NCBI GenBank assembly: GCA_950097015.1
Contig: CATNEN010000030.1
Span: 1,721,001 to 1,785,000 of the forward strand
Length of the DNA stretch: 64,000 bases
Origin: Macrostomum hystrix
Lineage: Eukaryota > Platyhelminthes > Macrostomidae
Direction of reading: 5' to 3'
Positions 10,101 to 24,500 of this stretch are shown piece by piece. The position numbers and the translations under genes were made by a program. The notes beneath the pieces were generated by a model that was given only the letters and a program-made list of their open reading frames with translations, did no database searches and had not been told where the DNA came from. The first letter of the stretch is position 1. Every line of letters begins with the position of its first letter.

Positions 10101-12545
10101 GTCCTCTTAGCCAGAAGATACTGAAGCTCTAGCCACTTGGCTACTAGCTCCCTTAATAGTCAGCAAAGACCATAGACCATGAGCAGAAAGAGGCCAAGAA
10201 TCCGGAAAGACTCGCTCACTCCCTAAATAGTCAGTTTAGACCATAGACTGTGAGTAGAGAGGCAAAATATCCGGAAAGACACGCTTACCGTTCATGGTGA
10301 CAGCCTGAATGACTCCCTGCAGCAGCTGGTTGTTGTTGACCATATTCAGCAGGTGGAAGGCGAAGAAGTAGGGACAGTAGAAGGTGCCAGCAAATGAGCA
10401 GGCGGCAAACACCAGGTAGTAAAGTGTGGCGATGGAGAAGAGGTTAACGGCCAGCTTGTTGCCACCGGCGCTGCCGCGGCCGTCGCGCGATTCAGCAGGG
10501 TCGTCCTCGTCGGCGGCCTTGACACGGCGGAGGCTGCGCAGACGGTCGCGAAGTCGACGCAAATTCGGCGGCTCCGGATGATTGGCGACGAAGAATGTGA
10601 GCAGGATGATGATAGACAGGATGTCCATTGTGTAGGCGAATGCGTCTTTCCACATCTCCAGGTTCGGGTACTGCGGCTTCCAGCGGGCTGTTTCGCTGGT
10701 AGGTTTTATAAATTAATTTAAATAATGACAGAAATTGCTGCTTCACAGTTTTCTTCTGATTCGATTTTGCTGGCTTCATTTTATCCACAATAGTTCACAT
10801 TCGATTTCGATTTGATCTAAACAAGATCATTTTTGATTGGTAAAAACTTTACCAGATTCGATTGAACTAAACTAGATCAATTTAATTGGTCAGGACTAAA
10901 TCAATTTGATTGGTCCTGACTAGATCGATTTAAATTGGTCCAGACTAGATCGGTTTTTATTGGTCCAGACTAGATCGATTTTAATTGGTCCAGACTAGAT
11001 CGGTTTTAATTGGTCTCAGCTAGACCGCTTATAATTGGTCCAAACTAGATAGATTTTAATTGGTCCAGAATAGATAGCTTTCTGTGGTCCAGACTAGACA
11101 AGTTTTAATTCGTTAGGCTCAAATCTTTCAAGCGCTCGAGCGTACTCACTTAGAAGGAACTGAGAACAGGCTGATGTCCGCCAGCATTGTGGGCTCATTG
11201 GTGGCCTCTAGGCCAATCAGCATGATCAGGTTGATGATGACAGCAGTCAGTGTGGCTGCGTGGTTCCAGATCAGCCACAGTCGAGTCAGCAGGATGGTGA
11301 ATGGATTCGACAACACCTTTTTCTGGTAGTGAATGTCCTTCAGGATGGCCTTAGTCCAGTCCATGAAGTCGCGAATTTTCGTACTAGGCGAAGATCTGTC
11401 CACATTCCATTTGAGCTTCTCCTTGAGCTCTTCGCGGAGCACATTCTGCGGGAGTTGGGAATTGACAGAATGTACTTGCGGCTTTCTTTTTAGCTCGCGA
11501 GTCTGTTACGCTTGCCTTATTCCTGACCCGGAAGTGGACCTTCTGCAGGTTGTCATTCTTCAGCATCTCGATTGTCATTGCGTTCTTTTTGAAGAATTTG
11601 AACGCCTTCTGCTGAGCCTCGCTGATCTGCAATTCTGGATTTGGGAGGGGCGGAGACAGCTCGAGTCACTCTCTGAAGAATTCCCGGTGGATGAAAGATG
11701 AGAAGAGGATGGAGGGGATTGAAGAGAAGAGGATGTGAAAGAAGATAGGCGAGAAGTGCATGGGAGAGAAGTGCACGGGAGAGAACTGCATGGGAGAGAA
11801 GTGCACGGGAGAGAACTGCATGGGAGAGAAGTGCATGGGAGAGAATTGCATGGGAGAGAAGTGCATGGGAGAGAAGTGCATGGGAGAGAAGTGCATGGGA
11901 GAGAAGTGCATGGGAGAGAAGTGCATGGGAGAGAAGTTCATGGGAGAGAAGTGCATGGGAGAGAAGTGCATGGGAGAGAAGTTCATGGGAGAGAACTGCA
12001 TGGGAGAGAAGTGCATGATGGGAAGATGATGCGCTTAAATTATTTTTAATGGAATTGAGACAAGTACGTCTTGAGTTGGCAGATAGGCCCAAGACAGTAT
12101 AGACCTATTTTGACATGTACGAGTTACCATAGCGAGGTAATGAAATATAATTAAAATTACTATTAAATTTTCTCATAATAAAACGACAGTGCAGTGTTTG
12201 AGGAATGCTGATTGATAATGTTTTATCAATGTCGCTACAGTTAACTTTATTCATTTTATTTTAACTTTGTCTTCTATTGCTGCCTAAAGCTACTCATTGG
12301 ATTTCTCATAACTCATATTATTTACTTCTTCTCTTAAGCACATTGTCTTATGCATAGCAGGATAGAATATAACCGTGAGAAAGTTAATTTAATACATTAG
12401 GCATAAAATAATTGTTAATACACATGTCACAGTAGAACAAAGAGTAACTGGGCAAGACTTAGTCAAAACGGAAAACTCCAACCATAATACTAAAGGCTAG
12501 GCGAGATTGACAAATTAAAATTACCTCGTCCGTACGGGTCTGAGT
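7118..12545 (-). CDS. ITPR: ITPR exons 40-47: channel and C-terminal tail
   Basis: Exons: 12525-12545 (21-base microexon), 11510-11634, 11150-11445, 10289-10695, 9715-9884, 8486-8836, 7503-7640, 7118-7423. Exon 42 ends in the first membrane helix (WLIWNHAATLTAVIINLIML). Exon 43 holds further helices separated by a basic cytosolic loop. Exon 44 encodes the pore helix and filter (QCFVTVLRFGLIGDLFE). Exon 45 encodes the inner helix (NIIFGIIVDTF) and the zinc-binding linker (CFIC, then HVRNEHNMW). Exon 46 gives KYDFFPMNRAL, equivalent to the family's WFPRMRAMSL, and a coiled coil (KIDELLQHVKNLVQHQKEE). Exon 47 contains a polyglycine run and ends at TAA 7118-7120. The filter lacks the usual GGGV. 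Confidence 0.9.
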
Positions 12546-15500
12546 CTGCAACAACGGTGGGGCAGGAATGTTAAAATGGGGAGTCATAGGTGGGATTAGG
12601 TAAGGATGCACACAGAAGAGGTTAGAGGAGGCACAACAATGACGCAAGCTATGTACTTGAATTAGTCAGGTTTGAATTGGCTAGGTCGTGAATGCTGATC
12701 CATTATTTGTGTGGTCTACCTTTCTTTCCCATTGTCGGGTCGATGTCGTACAGGCGAGCGAGGATGACATAGAAGGAGAAGCCAACGTCGCACATGGCTT
12801 CTTTCAGCTCGCGGTCGTCCTCTTTTTTCTAAAATCAAATCAGATTAGCTATCCGTATAGCTCATCAAAGGACAGGTTGGATGTCTCATCAAAGGACAGG
12901 TTGGATGTCTCATCAAAGGACAGGTTGGGTGTCTCATCAAAGGACAGGTTGGATGTCTCATCAAAGGACAGGTTGGGTGTCTCATCAAAGGACAGGTTGG
13001 ATGTCTCATCAAAGGACAGGTTGGGTGTCTCATCAAAGGACAGGTTGGGTGTCTCATCAAAGGACAGGTTGGATGTCTCATCAAAGGACAGGTTGGATGT
13101 CCCATCAAAGGACAGGTTGGGTGTCTCATCAAAGGACAGGTTGGGTGTCTCATCAAAGGACAGGTTGGGATGTCTCATCAAAGGACAGGTTGGGTGTCTC
13201 ATCAAAGGACAGGTTGGGTGTCTCATCAAAGGACAGGTTGGATGTCTCATCAAAGGACAGGTTGGGTGTCTCATCAAAGGACAGGTTGGATGTCTCATCA
13301 AAGGACAGGTTGGGTGTCTCATCAAAGGACAGGTTGGATGTCTCATCAAAGGACAGGTTGGGATGTCTCATCAAAGGACAGGTTGGGTGTCTCATCAAAG
13401 GACAGGTTGGATGTCTCATCAAAGGACAGGTTGGGTGTCTCATCAAAGGACAGGTTGGGTGTCTCATCAAAGGACAGGTTGGATGTCTCATCAAAGGACA
13501 GGTTGGATGTCTCATCAAAGGACAGGTTGGGTGTCTCATCAAAGGACAGGTTGGGTGTCTCATCAAAGGACAGGTTGGGTGTCTCATCAAAGGACAGGTT
13601 GGAGGTTGGATGTCTCATCAAAGGACAGGTTGGGTGTCTCATCAAAGGACAGGTTGGGTGTTTCATCAAAGGACAGGTTGGTGTCTCATCAAAGGACAGG
13701 TTGGGATGTCTCATCAAAGGACAGGTTGGATGTCTCATCAAAGGACAGGTTGGGTGTCTCATCAAAGGACAGGTTGGGTGTCTCATCAAAGGACAGGTTG
13801 GGTGTCCCATCAAAGGACAGGTTGGATGTCTCATCAAAGGACAGGTTGGATGTCTCATCAAAGGACAGGTTGGGTGTCTCATCAAAGGACAGGTTGGGTG
13901 TCTCATCAAAGGACAGGTTGGATGTCTCATCAAAGGACAGGTTGGATGTCTCATCAAAGGACAGGTCGGGTGTCTCATCAAAGGACAGGTTGGATGTCTC
14001 ATCAAAGGACAGGTTGGATGTCTCATCAAAGGACAGGTTGGATGTCTCATCAAAGGACAGGTTGGATGTCTCATCAAAGGACAGGTTGGGTGTCTCATCA
14101 AAGGACAGGTTGGGTGTCTCATCAAAGGACAGGTTGGGTGTCTCATCAAAGGACAGGTTGGGTGTCTCATCAAAGGACAGGTTGGGTGTCTCATCAAAGG
14201 ACAGGTTGGGTGTCTCATCAAAGGACAGGTTGGGTGTCTCATCAAAGGACAGGTTGGGTGTCTCATCAAAGGACAGGTTGGGTGTCTCATCAAAGGACAG
14301 GTTGGGTGTCTCATCAAAGGACAGGTTGGATGTCTCATCAAAGGACAGGTTGGGTGTCTCATCAAAGGACAGGTTGGATGTCTCATCAAAGGACAGGTTG
14401 GGTGTCTCATCAAAGGACAGGTTGGATGTCTCATCAAAGGACAGGTTGGGTGTCTCATCAAAGGACAGGTTGGGTGTCTCATCAAAGGACAGGTTGGGTG
14501 TCCCATCAAAAGACAGGTGATTTCAGGTGAGGTCAATTGTCGATGACTTCAGCCAGACGCCCACGCTACAGTGCTAGGCAGTGGCTCACAAAAAGTCGCA
14601 CAAGGAAGCCGCCATCTTTGCTAGTCCGCTGCTGGGCCTCATAGCACTCGGACATTGCCCGGTAGAGCGCTCCCTTGTCCAGGGTGTCCTTCACCTCCCT
14701 GGCAATCACGAGCGCTTCGGGTGAGTTCTCCTCGATGAGCGATATCACCAGGTTGGCAATGGTCTGGCGCAGCTGAACCACCTGTTGAGGCTCGCAATTT
14801 TCAAAGTCCGAGCTGCGCAGAATGAAGTTAATGTAGTCAATGATTTTGTTGTCGTACACTGTGGCGCGATTCTCTTGGTTGCCCTGAAATGTTTTTTTTG
14901 GTATTTCCAGAGTTCTCAGTTTTGGCCTAGCAACAAATATACGAGCTAGAAAATGCGCTTTTACTCGCATTAACAGTAGAAAGACCACACCATTTCCCCT
15001 GGAGAAAGATTTCAAACACCCACTGCCTACTTCACCATAGCTTCCAAACCGAATGACCGATGACCGTGAAAGTCCACCATTTGGATAAAAAATCTTTCGC
15101 CTTCTATGAAAGGAAAACTTTGAAAGTCGTCCGACGTCGGCATCGCCGAGATATTCAGCAATTCTTGTCGAAGACCCCGGTGACAAGGACAACTATGCAG
15201 ATGTTTTGATTCTGGAGTCGTTTCATCGGATGGAGCGGAAAAGTTTAGCCTGCGTTCTGGATTTTCATGACGGTTGGTTGAATATTTTGGGAGATACAGA
15301 ACAAAGATAATGTGGGTGTTTGAAATCCCCCCTCTGGTCTTTGTTCTGATAAAAGGGCGTCGAAAAAGATAATCGAAATAGCTCTCGGGCTTGCTCTAGT
15401 AGTGTCTAAGACCGTAACAGGGTACAATTATACTTGTCGCGGTTGTTGTTTTTGTTGTCTTTGGACAATTTTTGCTGTTTTTGGACAATTTTTGCTGTCT

Positions 15501-18500
15501 TTGGCCAGTTTTCGGACTTGGCTCTAAAATAAGTTCTTGCTCTTCTGAAAGTTTAAAGTCAGCGGTGTACTTTTAAGAAGAGATTTTCGTTGAGCACGGC
15601 ACTCACAGCGCAGAACTCGTTGACCGTTGAGAACAGCTGGATGAGCAAGTCGATGGTGTCCCCGTTGATATTAGAGTAGGCAACATTGATAAACTGGGAT
15701 ACCTCGGCAACTATGTTGAACGACTTGATATTGTCCGGCTGTTCCCTGAGGTAGTTCTGCAGGCCAAAGTGTTGGCCGTCGCAGATGCTGGCTAGCACCT
15801 TCAGCACGAGGGCGATGTAGCCGTCGTCCTTCATGGAGATGGTCTCGTCATCTTCTTGTGCTTTGCCAGCTACATTGTTGTCCTATAGTTGAAGGCGCAT
15901 TGTTTGGATCATGGGGGCTCTGACCAGGCATAGGTGACAACTATGACAGAGAAGTTCTCGCCAATCTGCTCGTCTGAATTCCCACATTGATAATGATAGA
16001 TGAAGACCCATTTAAGACAGATTATCCAAAGAAATCAGCTCACAGGCTCAGCACCAGCCTCGGCTCCGGCCGAGTCGTCGTCGAGCAGACTCTGCGCCAT
16101 CGGCTCCTTTCCGAGCCCATTGGCGAATGCCACCTTCTTGGCGCCGCTTCCGCTGCTCTTCCTGCAGCCGCTGCCAGCCGCCTCCTTGCCCGGCGTGTGG
16201 CCTCCAGACTCCTTGTGCCGCTTGGTGAGGAGGGACTGCGACTGCATCTTAGTGAGGCTCACCCGCCTCTGTGGAGAACGCACATTTTCCCATATTTTTT
16301 TTGACTTGGGTCGCATAAAACTAATCTATATCGATAAATTTAAACTCACCGTCAGGTCATTGTTGGCCTGCTCGATTTTCATCTCAATGCGGTACTGCTT
16401 GATTTGCTGAGGGCAAAAAATCAACGGATGATTTTGATAGTCAATCAAGTCAGTTTAAAAACAGACACGACAGCTTAATCGGGTTGCCATCCCACCTGTA
16501 AGGCCTTCACCCCCAGAGTCATTGTGGCGCGCAGATTCTGAGCCTGCGACTTGGCCTCGGACTGGCGCGCCTTCTGCTGCGAGATCAGCAGCCGGCGCTC
16601 TTTTATGTTGGCGGTGGACATTTGCAGGCGATTGCGAACGGCGTAGAAAAACACTTCCTCCTTTGTGTGCAGGAAGTAGTTGAGCATGCTCTCCTGCGGA
16701 TGAGGTTCGTTGGTCAGCTGCTTAGTGCAGAAGCAATTCAACGGACTCCACAGTATTGTTCAGCGTGTCATGACACCTCAGTGTCTGTTCAGTGTGTCAT
16801 GACACCTCAGTGTCTTTTCAGTGTGTCGTGACACCTCAGTGTCTGTTCAGTGTGTCATGACACCTCAGTGTCTGTTCAGTGTGTCATGACACCTCAGTGT
16901 CTGTTCAGTGTGTCATGACACCTCAGTGTCTGTTCAGTGTGTTATGAGACCATAGTACTATAAAAGGACTGAAGCCCAGGTCAGAAAAATGGGCAAACAC
17001 TGTCGTTTGTCCCTTCGAAGGCCCACAACCAATTCCGTAGAGCTGTCTTCATGTGCTCCAATTTGTCTAATTGGTTAATGAGCTCACCTGAACCCGCTCA
17101 TTTGCATTGAACAGCATCATGCCGAGCAGTGACAGCACTTCCTTGGCTACCAGACTGCATGTGGAAGCCAGATGTGGCAGTGCGTGCTTCACCAACTCGA
17201 AGGAGTTTAGCGTCGTCTGAATGTCGGATATGTTGCGTAGGCCTCTAGAAGATAAATGGATATAAAACTTAAATTAAAATAAACTAAATTTTTACAGGCT
17301 AAAAAAGAACCACTATAGCATGTGACATCGGATGACAAAAATAAGACAAAAAGATTTGCCCCGTGTGAGGATCGAACTCACGACCTTCAGATTATGAGAC
17401 TGACGCGCTACCTACTGCGCTAACGAGGCAGCTGACCGCAGTGAGACTTTGAACAGTATTTCTTATTTCCTGCTAAACTACTCCTGTTAATTTTAAATCG
17501 TGCTTTCATGTTCAAGCCGCGCAATTATGCCCATTGCAGCTAAATCAACTCTATTATCTTATCTACGAACGAAGTACTAGTACATTAGTTAGCTATTTTA
17601 ACCAAATCGATATTTTCTCAATGCTACTACTACTACTGACAGTTCTAAAATAAAATTTAACAAACTTTTTAACGCGGAACTCGGTGGTTCGAATCTCCCA
17701 GTCGTCGGGCAGCTTGCGCTCCTCATTATGCATAAATGCACGCAGAATCTGCAGGATGCGAACAGTCAGCCGCTCCTGTTCTCTGCGAAGCTTGGTCTCG
17801 GCGCTGGTCGTCGGCACGTGGGTTGTGCCGCTGCTTGTGGCGCAGATTCTGTCACGGGAACAATAATATTGCAGGTTTTGTTTGCAGGTTTTGCAGGTTT
17901 AGAGAGTGGTTCAGTGGGTTGCTGATATGGTGGTTCAGTGGGTTGCTCAGAGGGTGGTTCAGAGGGTTGCTCAGAGTGTAGTTCAGTGGGTTGCTCAGAG
18001 GGTGGTTCAGTGGGTTGCTCAGATGGTGGTTCAGTGGGTTGCTCAGAGGGTGGTTCAGTGGGTTGCTCAGATGGTGGTTCAGTGGGTTGCTCAGAGTGTA
18101 GTTCAGTGGGTTGCTCAGAGTGTAGTTCAGTGGGTTGCTCAGAGGGTAGTTCAGTGGGTTGCTCAGAGTGTAGTTCAGTGGGTTGCTCAGAGGGTAGTTC
18201 AGAGGGTTGCTCAGAGTGTAGTTCAGTGGGTTGCTCAGAGGGTGGTTCAGTGGGTTGCTCAGAGGGTGGTTCAGTGGGTTGCTCAGATGGTGGTTCAGTG
18301 GGTTGCTCAGAGGGTGGTTCAGTGGGTTGCTCAGATGGTGGTTCAGTGGGTTGCTCAGATGGTGGTTCAGTGGGTTGCTCAGAGGGTGGTTCAGTGGGTT
18401 GCTCAGATGGTGGTTCAGTGGGTTGCTCAGATGGTGGTTCAGTGGGTTGCTCAGATGGTGGTTCAGTGGGTTGCTCAGAGGGTGGTTCAGTGGGTTGCTC

Positions 18501-21500
18501 AGAGGGTGGTTCAGTGGGTTGCTTATAGAATGGTTTTGCTTAGAGGGTGGTTCAGCCGATGGTCCATTAAATATAGTTTTCACATCGCTAGCTGTAGGAC
18601 CAACAATTTTGGTCTCACCTGAGTCCATTCACGAGTAGTGCGCCAAGCTTGTAACGCTGCTCAGGCTTCCGGCTGCCCATGCTGATGAGGCAGCGCACGT
18701 GGCTCTGGAATTCCTCGTCCAGAGGCAGGGCCTCGTCACCTCCAATTGTAGTGTACTCTGGGATTGGAGAGTGCTGAGTTTAGGTAGACTTTTACTTATC
18801 AACTAACTTTGGATTTCATGTCCTGAAGAACTGGGGGACTGAAGAAATGGCGGTTATGATATTGAATATTCCAATTGAATATGTTATTAGGCTCTGACCT
18901 CTGTCTGAGTTGACCTTGAGCTGGGCCTTGACCGTGTTGTGGCCACCCCAGAGCAGGCTGAGGTTAACGGCCAGAGTCTTCAGTTTCGTGTTGAGAATGA
19001 TCTCCTGTTCGTAGTACTCTTTGTTACCCTGTGGGGAATAGAAGAAATTTCACATTTCTTGTGCCACCACAGAATTAACACCTGTCAGTCAACCTGATAG
19101 CTGTTTAACGAGCTTACCGATTTCATCTGTGAAACTGTGTCCTGCAGCTTGGTACCCTTGCCGATGTTTTCAACTACTGGCTCCATGATCTGAAAATTGT
19201 ACTCGTTCGTGTAGCATAGATTTTGTAGCTGCTTGAGCAGAAGGAATTTTGAATCACTCTTGGACGAGGGTCTGGCATCGACTCACTGTGAGACTGAGGA
19301 TTTATATAATAAAAATACTAATTGCAGGAGGGCTGGGGGCAATATGGCACATCCTATGTTGACACTAGACCCGCAGCCAGTGAGGAGGCAATTCTACCGA
19401 TTTCGCTGACTCCAGAGCGCACAACGCACTCAGATACTGTACACAGGCACACACTCAAACCGGTGTGTACATCTGCCTTGACTTTCTCAGACAGTGTACA
19501 CTGCCACTGTGCCTTGGCGGTTGGCCCTGAAGGGCGTAAATGGCACGAAAAGTCCCAAGCCTTCTCTCCGCTGGCTTGTGGCCTTGCAGCGGAATCGAGC
19601 TCAGGGACATTGACGTGAGAGGCAAACGCGTTAACCGCTCTGCCACTGACCCTCAGAGCTGTGGGTTGATTTTTGTCTAACTGTTGTATTGGGGCAGCAC
19701 ACACAAGTTCTTTTGGCACAGATTATTTACCGAAGGCGGATGCGAGCTGCGCTTAACAATGCAGCTCAAGCAGCTGACCATCTGAGTGAGCACTTTAGGA
19801 TCCACCACAATGGAGGCCAGCTGGCTGCAGAATTCCACTGCTCCGCTGGTCATTCGGTCGAAGATTTCGCGCTCGTTCTGAAAGTCTTTGTCGTCCTCGA
19901 CTATGTAGAATTTCTGGGCGAAGGCCTGCAGAAAGGGGAACACGGCGTCGAAGACGTAGTGCAGAGAGGAGTGGCCGCGGAAGTCGTCCTCGCGCATCTT
20001 CACCACCGCGCTGTACAAGAGCGAGGAGGCGAGGGCTATCAGGTGGACTGCGGGAGACTTCTCAGGCACCGATAGAAACTACTTTGGACTCACTTTTCTA
20101 GGTTGAGCTTGAGCGGCTTAGACTCGTCCTCTGATACCAGAGACGAGCAGAGTGGACAGGTGTCATGCAGCCGCATTCTAAGCGGGCCGTTGTGGAGAGA
20201 GCAGTTTAAATGGGCTGCTTTGTCAAAATCATGATAAAATGCATTCTAAATTGAGTTTCAGCTCTGCTCACATCTTGGGAAATGGCTTGGCGGACATGAA
20301 GTACACCGTGTCCCTGTCAGCATCGTCCCGAATCCAGTAGGCTAGTCCGAGCAGCTCGCGTCCCAGGTGATCCAGGTAGTCCCAGATTTGCCTGCAGATT
20401 AGCGAAAATCTTGCAAATCAGATGCTTGAGCACAATTCTGACGCAGGTAAACAAGATTGTTTCTAATAAATATATATGCACGAGAGTACAATGACTGCTT
20501 AACTATTGTGAGCATTTGTTGATAAAAGGACACCAAGTGTTAAATACATTCTAATTAATCAAGGTGAGCAAACACAGGAGCGAAAGTTAAAGACGCTGTA
20601 TGAGCACACAGGATAATTTAGTTAAATGCGAATATCTATGATACTTAACTTTAAAGAAACTAAATAGCTCATAAGTGACCAGACAAAGTAGGTAAAGACA
20701 ACAGTTAGCTTGCGAAACTAAAAGGTACCAAGGTGTTTTAGTCAGATGAAAAATAAATGATGGGCACCGTAGGCTCACCATGTAACACTGAAAGGATTGT
20801 TGTTAAAGTGAAAATAATTTGGCTTTTTTGAGGGGCTGAATAGCGGAAAAGCGACTGGATTAATCAAACTACATACAAGCGATGCGGGGATGCGGGGGAC
20901 AGCGAAAGGTGCAGCATTTGAAGCTCACCTGTCATGGATGATGTCCAGAGATCGATTCTCTCCAGCGGCAGCGGTAGTTTTCATGTAGGCAAAGAACATG
21001 TACCTGAGAAATGGCTTCTTCAGGTGATTCTCAACGTCCGGGTCGTTTAGAATGCCGAGAATCTCCTGTACGCTAAGAATGGTCTGGCACAGGGACTCTA
21101 TGTAACGATTCTCGCCTTCAGCGCAGGTGGCCAGCAGGTCGATGAAGCTGACCAGGTACTGGCAGTGATCGGCACCACTGTTACCGTTCAGTACGTCCAT
21201 TCTGGGGATTGGATGGCGGGCGGTGCCGGGCAGCACTGGCTCAAGCTTGAGAAGACCTGTCAATCTATCTATGCGGGAGCTTGTAGGCCAGCGGTTGGAG
21301 CTTCAGACTTCTGATTGAGAGGTCGGGAGTTCGAATCCCAGCCCAAGGGGGAAATTTTAGTCCTTGAGCAAGACATTGCGCAAAAAATAAAATGGTTGCC
21401 CGCATCAGCTGCGGTAGGGTGGTAGGGTGAACAGGCTCTGTACTCAGCCTCTGGAAATTTAAGAGCTTCGGCTGTGCCCCTGGCTGTAAATCTGCTCCAG

Positions 21501-24500
21501 CTGGGCTAGGTGTGATTTCTATCATATTGATGTCTCAATCTGATTGTTCATTTAGCTCGTATATATCTGATTGCTCATATCAATTCAGAAATAGTCGTAG
21601 ATCATACCTGTCCTTTGCGCTGCACTGCTCCAGGATGTAGGCCACGCGGCTGTAATTCTGCATGATGTACTTCATCACCAGGGTCTGGTTGCGCTTCAGT
21701 GCTAGCCCCGTGCCTTCCACCTTGACGATGGCGGAGAGCAACTCCAGAAACTCCGGAGCGCGCTCCTGATGCTCTGCCAGCAGGTAGACAATTCGCAGAA
21801 TTTGCTTCGGCAGAACTCGCAGGCAGAGCTCCTGGTTGTTAGCGAAGACTTCTTTCAGCGCCAGAGCGAGGTCGGACTCGACCAGCCGCACCCGCAGCAG
21901 TTCATCCAGGTGCGCAAACACCTGTTCCTGCACATCCGGGTAGCGCATGGTCAGGGCTTTCAACAGACGGACTGCCTTTCTCAGGACACCAGCTGTCTCA
22001 ACGTAGTTCTCGGACAACTGGGCGTCGGTCTCCGTGGCAAGGATGTCGAAGACCACATGCAAAAGGTCTTCAGAATAGAAATCAAGGCCAATGTTAACTA
22101 AATGCTTATTGAAACTGTACAATACACCTAGTAGGCGAAACGGGCTCTTATGCTGTAGACAGAGTTTCCATTTCACAGTTTTCGGTACCCTAGATCGTGG
22201 CAAATCTGTCCTCAATTTTCGTCTAGCCTTAGCTGTTCTCATTTACCCCAGCCATTCCTTATTGGCTCTCTCTGTGTCTCTATCGCTGCCTCTGCAGATC
22301 TGATTGGCTCACGATTTACGCTTGTATTCCATTCTAGCCTTCTGATTGGTTGATTGTTCACTGCACATTGAATGCACTCACTGTGGCTAACCATCAGGCG
22401 CTGGTTCATGGGGTGCGGCTCCTCCTCAGCCTTGGGCAGGTGGCACAGCTCGTACAGCTCGCTTAGGATCGTCTGCATCTTGCGTGCCTGCTCAGCCGTC
22501 CATTTGCTCCTGGAAGTCATGCGCAGCAGCGGCACCTGCTTACTGACCTCCCGGTGCACACGGCAGGAGTCCGGCGTCATCAGCACCAGCGAGTTGATGG
22601 CCTGCTGGAACATGGAGCTCTTAGACGAGTAGAGCTTGTTTAGCAGCTGAAGCGACAGCTGGACCATGGGATCATACTCATAGTTGGCCAGGTCCTGTCA
22701 AGGAGGATAGTGAGTTGCATTTAAAAAGTGTGAAAATTTAAATATCCATTTAAGTCTTAAGAATATTTGCTTTTAGCCAAGTTTTGCTATGATTATGTGC
22801 AAAAATTAATTAAACCACCAACTTTTGCGTTTTACGAGAAGCTTTTAACTTTTCATCACATTTGACGTCGCGGCGGTTAAATTAGTTTTCAGTTGATGTA
22901 ATGATTATTTGATTTTCAGCTAAATAGAACATTGGGTCGTAAAAAACGTCGAATACCAAACCACACACCATCTAGAGCCTTTGGATATGCAAGGGATGTA
23001 TGCTTTGAAATCCGGCATTGCAAACCTACGATTATCCATGCATGTAATCTTAACAATTGATTACACCTGCCCCCCCAATTGGGCCAGGTGTGAAGCCGAC
23101 AGCATTGACTTCGGAGACGCCACAGCCACCCTCAATTACCAATGAATTAACTATGTTGGCCGACATGGTTACATGAGGAAATTTCTTGAGCAGAAAAATT
23201 ATGTCAAATTAGTGGCTTTTTGCAACCAGACACCCGTCGAGAAATAAATTGTTCCAACGGGGCCGGAAATCGAACCCCTGAACTCCAAGTCGTGAGTCCG
23301 ACACTTTAACCACTAGGCTAAAACGCCTTCCTTAATTGCAAACCTACAATGAGGATGGATGTCAGGCTGTCAACATCCAGGTAGCGAGACGACTCATCGA
23401 ACATAATCCGCAGCTCCTTGCGAATCACATTCTGCTTCTTGCGGGCACTTCTGAAAATTGGAGGAGAGAACAGATTGACTAGTTTCCATTTCATTAGGGA
23501 ATTGGCCTGCGATAATACTCAGGACATCTACAACTAATTCTACTTCAAGGACAGATTTTCAGATGAAATCAACCGGCCTCCCTACTTTTTGGTGTCGAAC
23601 GAATCGAAGGAGCTGTACAGAGCTGGCACCATCGGGTGGCGCACCTGTTTCTTCTTGCACTCGCTCATCTCGCACTCCTTGAACTTGGAGATGAACGACT
23701 GAAGTGAGGGATGCAGTGTGTCAGACGGCGGATAACATCGTGTGCAAACCTAGTAGAAACGTCAAACCATTTTTCCGCCCATTTTAGTAACGAAGGGGAG
23801 ATTCTCCACCACCCTCCACCAAGTTTTCTGCTTCGCCTCGCCGCTATCGAGTTATTTAGTGAGTTAAGGCGCAGGGGAAAATAGTACGATAAGGGGATCC
23901 CCTTCCCTTGGTACTTGTAGCTCGTACTGTTAATAAATTGCTATGCATGCAAGTCCGCCTATCTCCAATATCTATTGCCAATCGGTACCCTGGAAGTGGT
24001 CAGCTCACAGCCAGTCGCGCATTCTCCTGGAAGGTCATCACCAGGTCCAGGACTCGAAGCGCCGCGTGCTTGGCATTCACGATGGCCAGCGTCTGCGGGC
24101 TCTTCTTGTAGCGATCGTGCTGCTTGAAGCGTTGAACAATCTTCTTGTTGTCCTTAGAGTAGTCGGCTGTGAACATTTATTAAAAAATGTTGCTTACGGT
24201 TATTTTACGACAATAATGTACAGTAGGACGTTGTCAAGAAAAGGAACATATAATAGGTGAAACGATTGAACAGGGTCCCATGTGAAAATCATATTATTGA
24301 CTAAGAGCATGCGAAAGGGTGTAGCGGACCTCTTCCCTGGCTCCTGTCTGGCAGGAACGGCACATCGTTCTCGCCATTCAACAAATTTCTCAGAGGTGGC
24401 AACAGGTTGGCCAAGTCGTGCACGTCGCCATAGTAACCAAATTTCACCAGATAGTGCAACAGGCGCAGCACCTGCTCGATTAGCATGTTGTTGGATATCT

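Noticed and set aside
12688-14546. Frames of 396-610 codons with SSKDRLGV- or HPTCPLMR-type repeats
   Set aside because: Products of the 24-bp intronic array in ITPR; open in several frames on both strands with no start or domain logic.
17852-18628. Frames rich in LSNPLNH or QWVAQ repeats
   Set aside because: 24-bp array in an ITPR intron.
23255-23328. Third tRNA gene
   Set aside because: A and B boxes are good but the anticodon stem does not pair and a SINE body follows; called as the head of a SINE.
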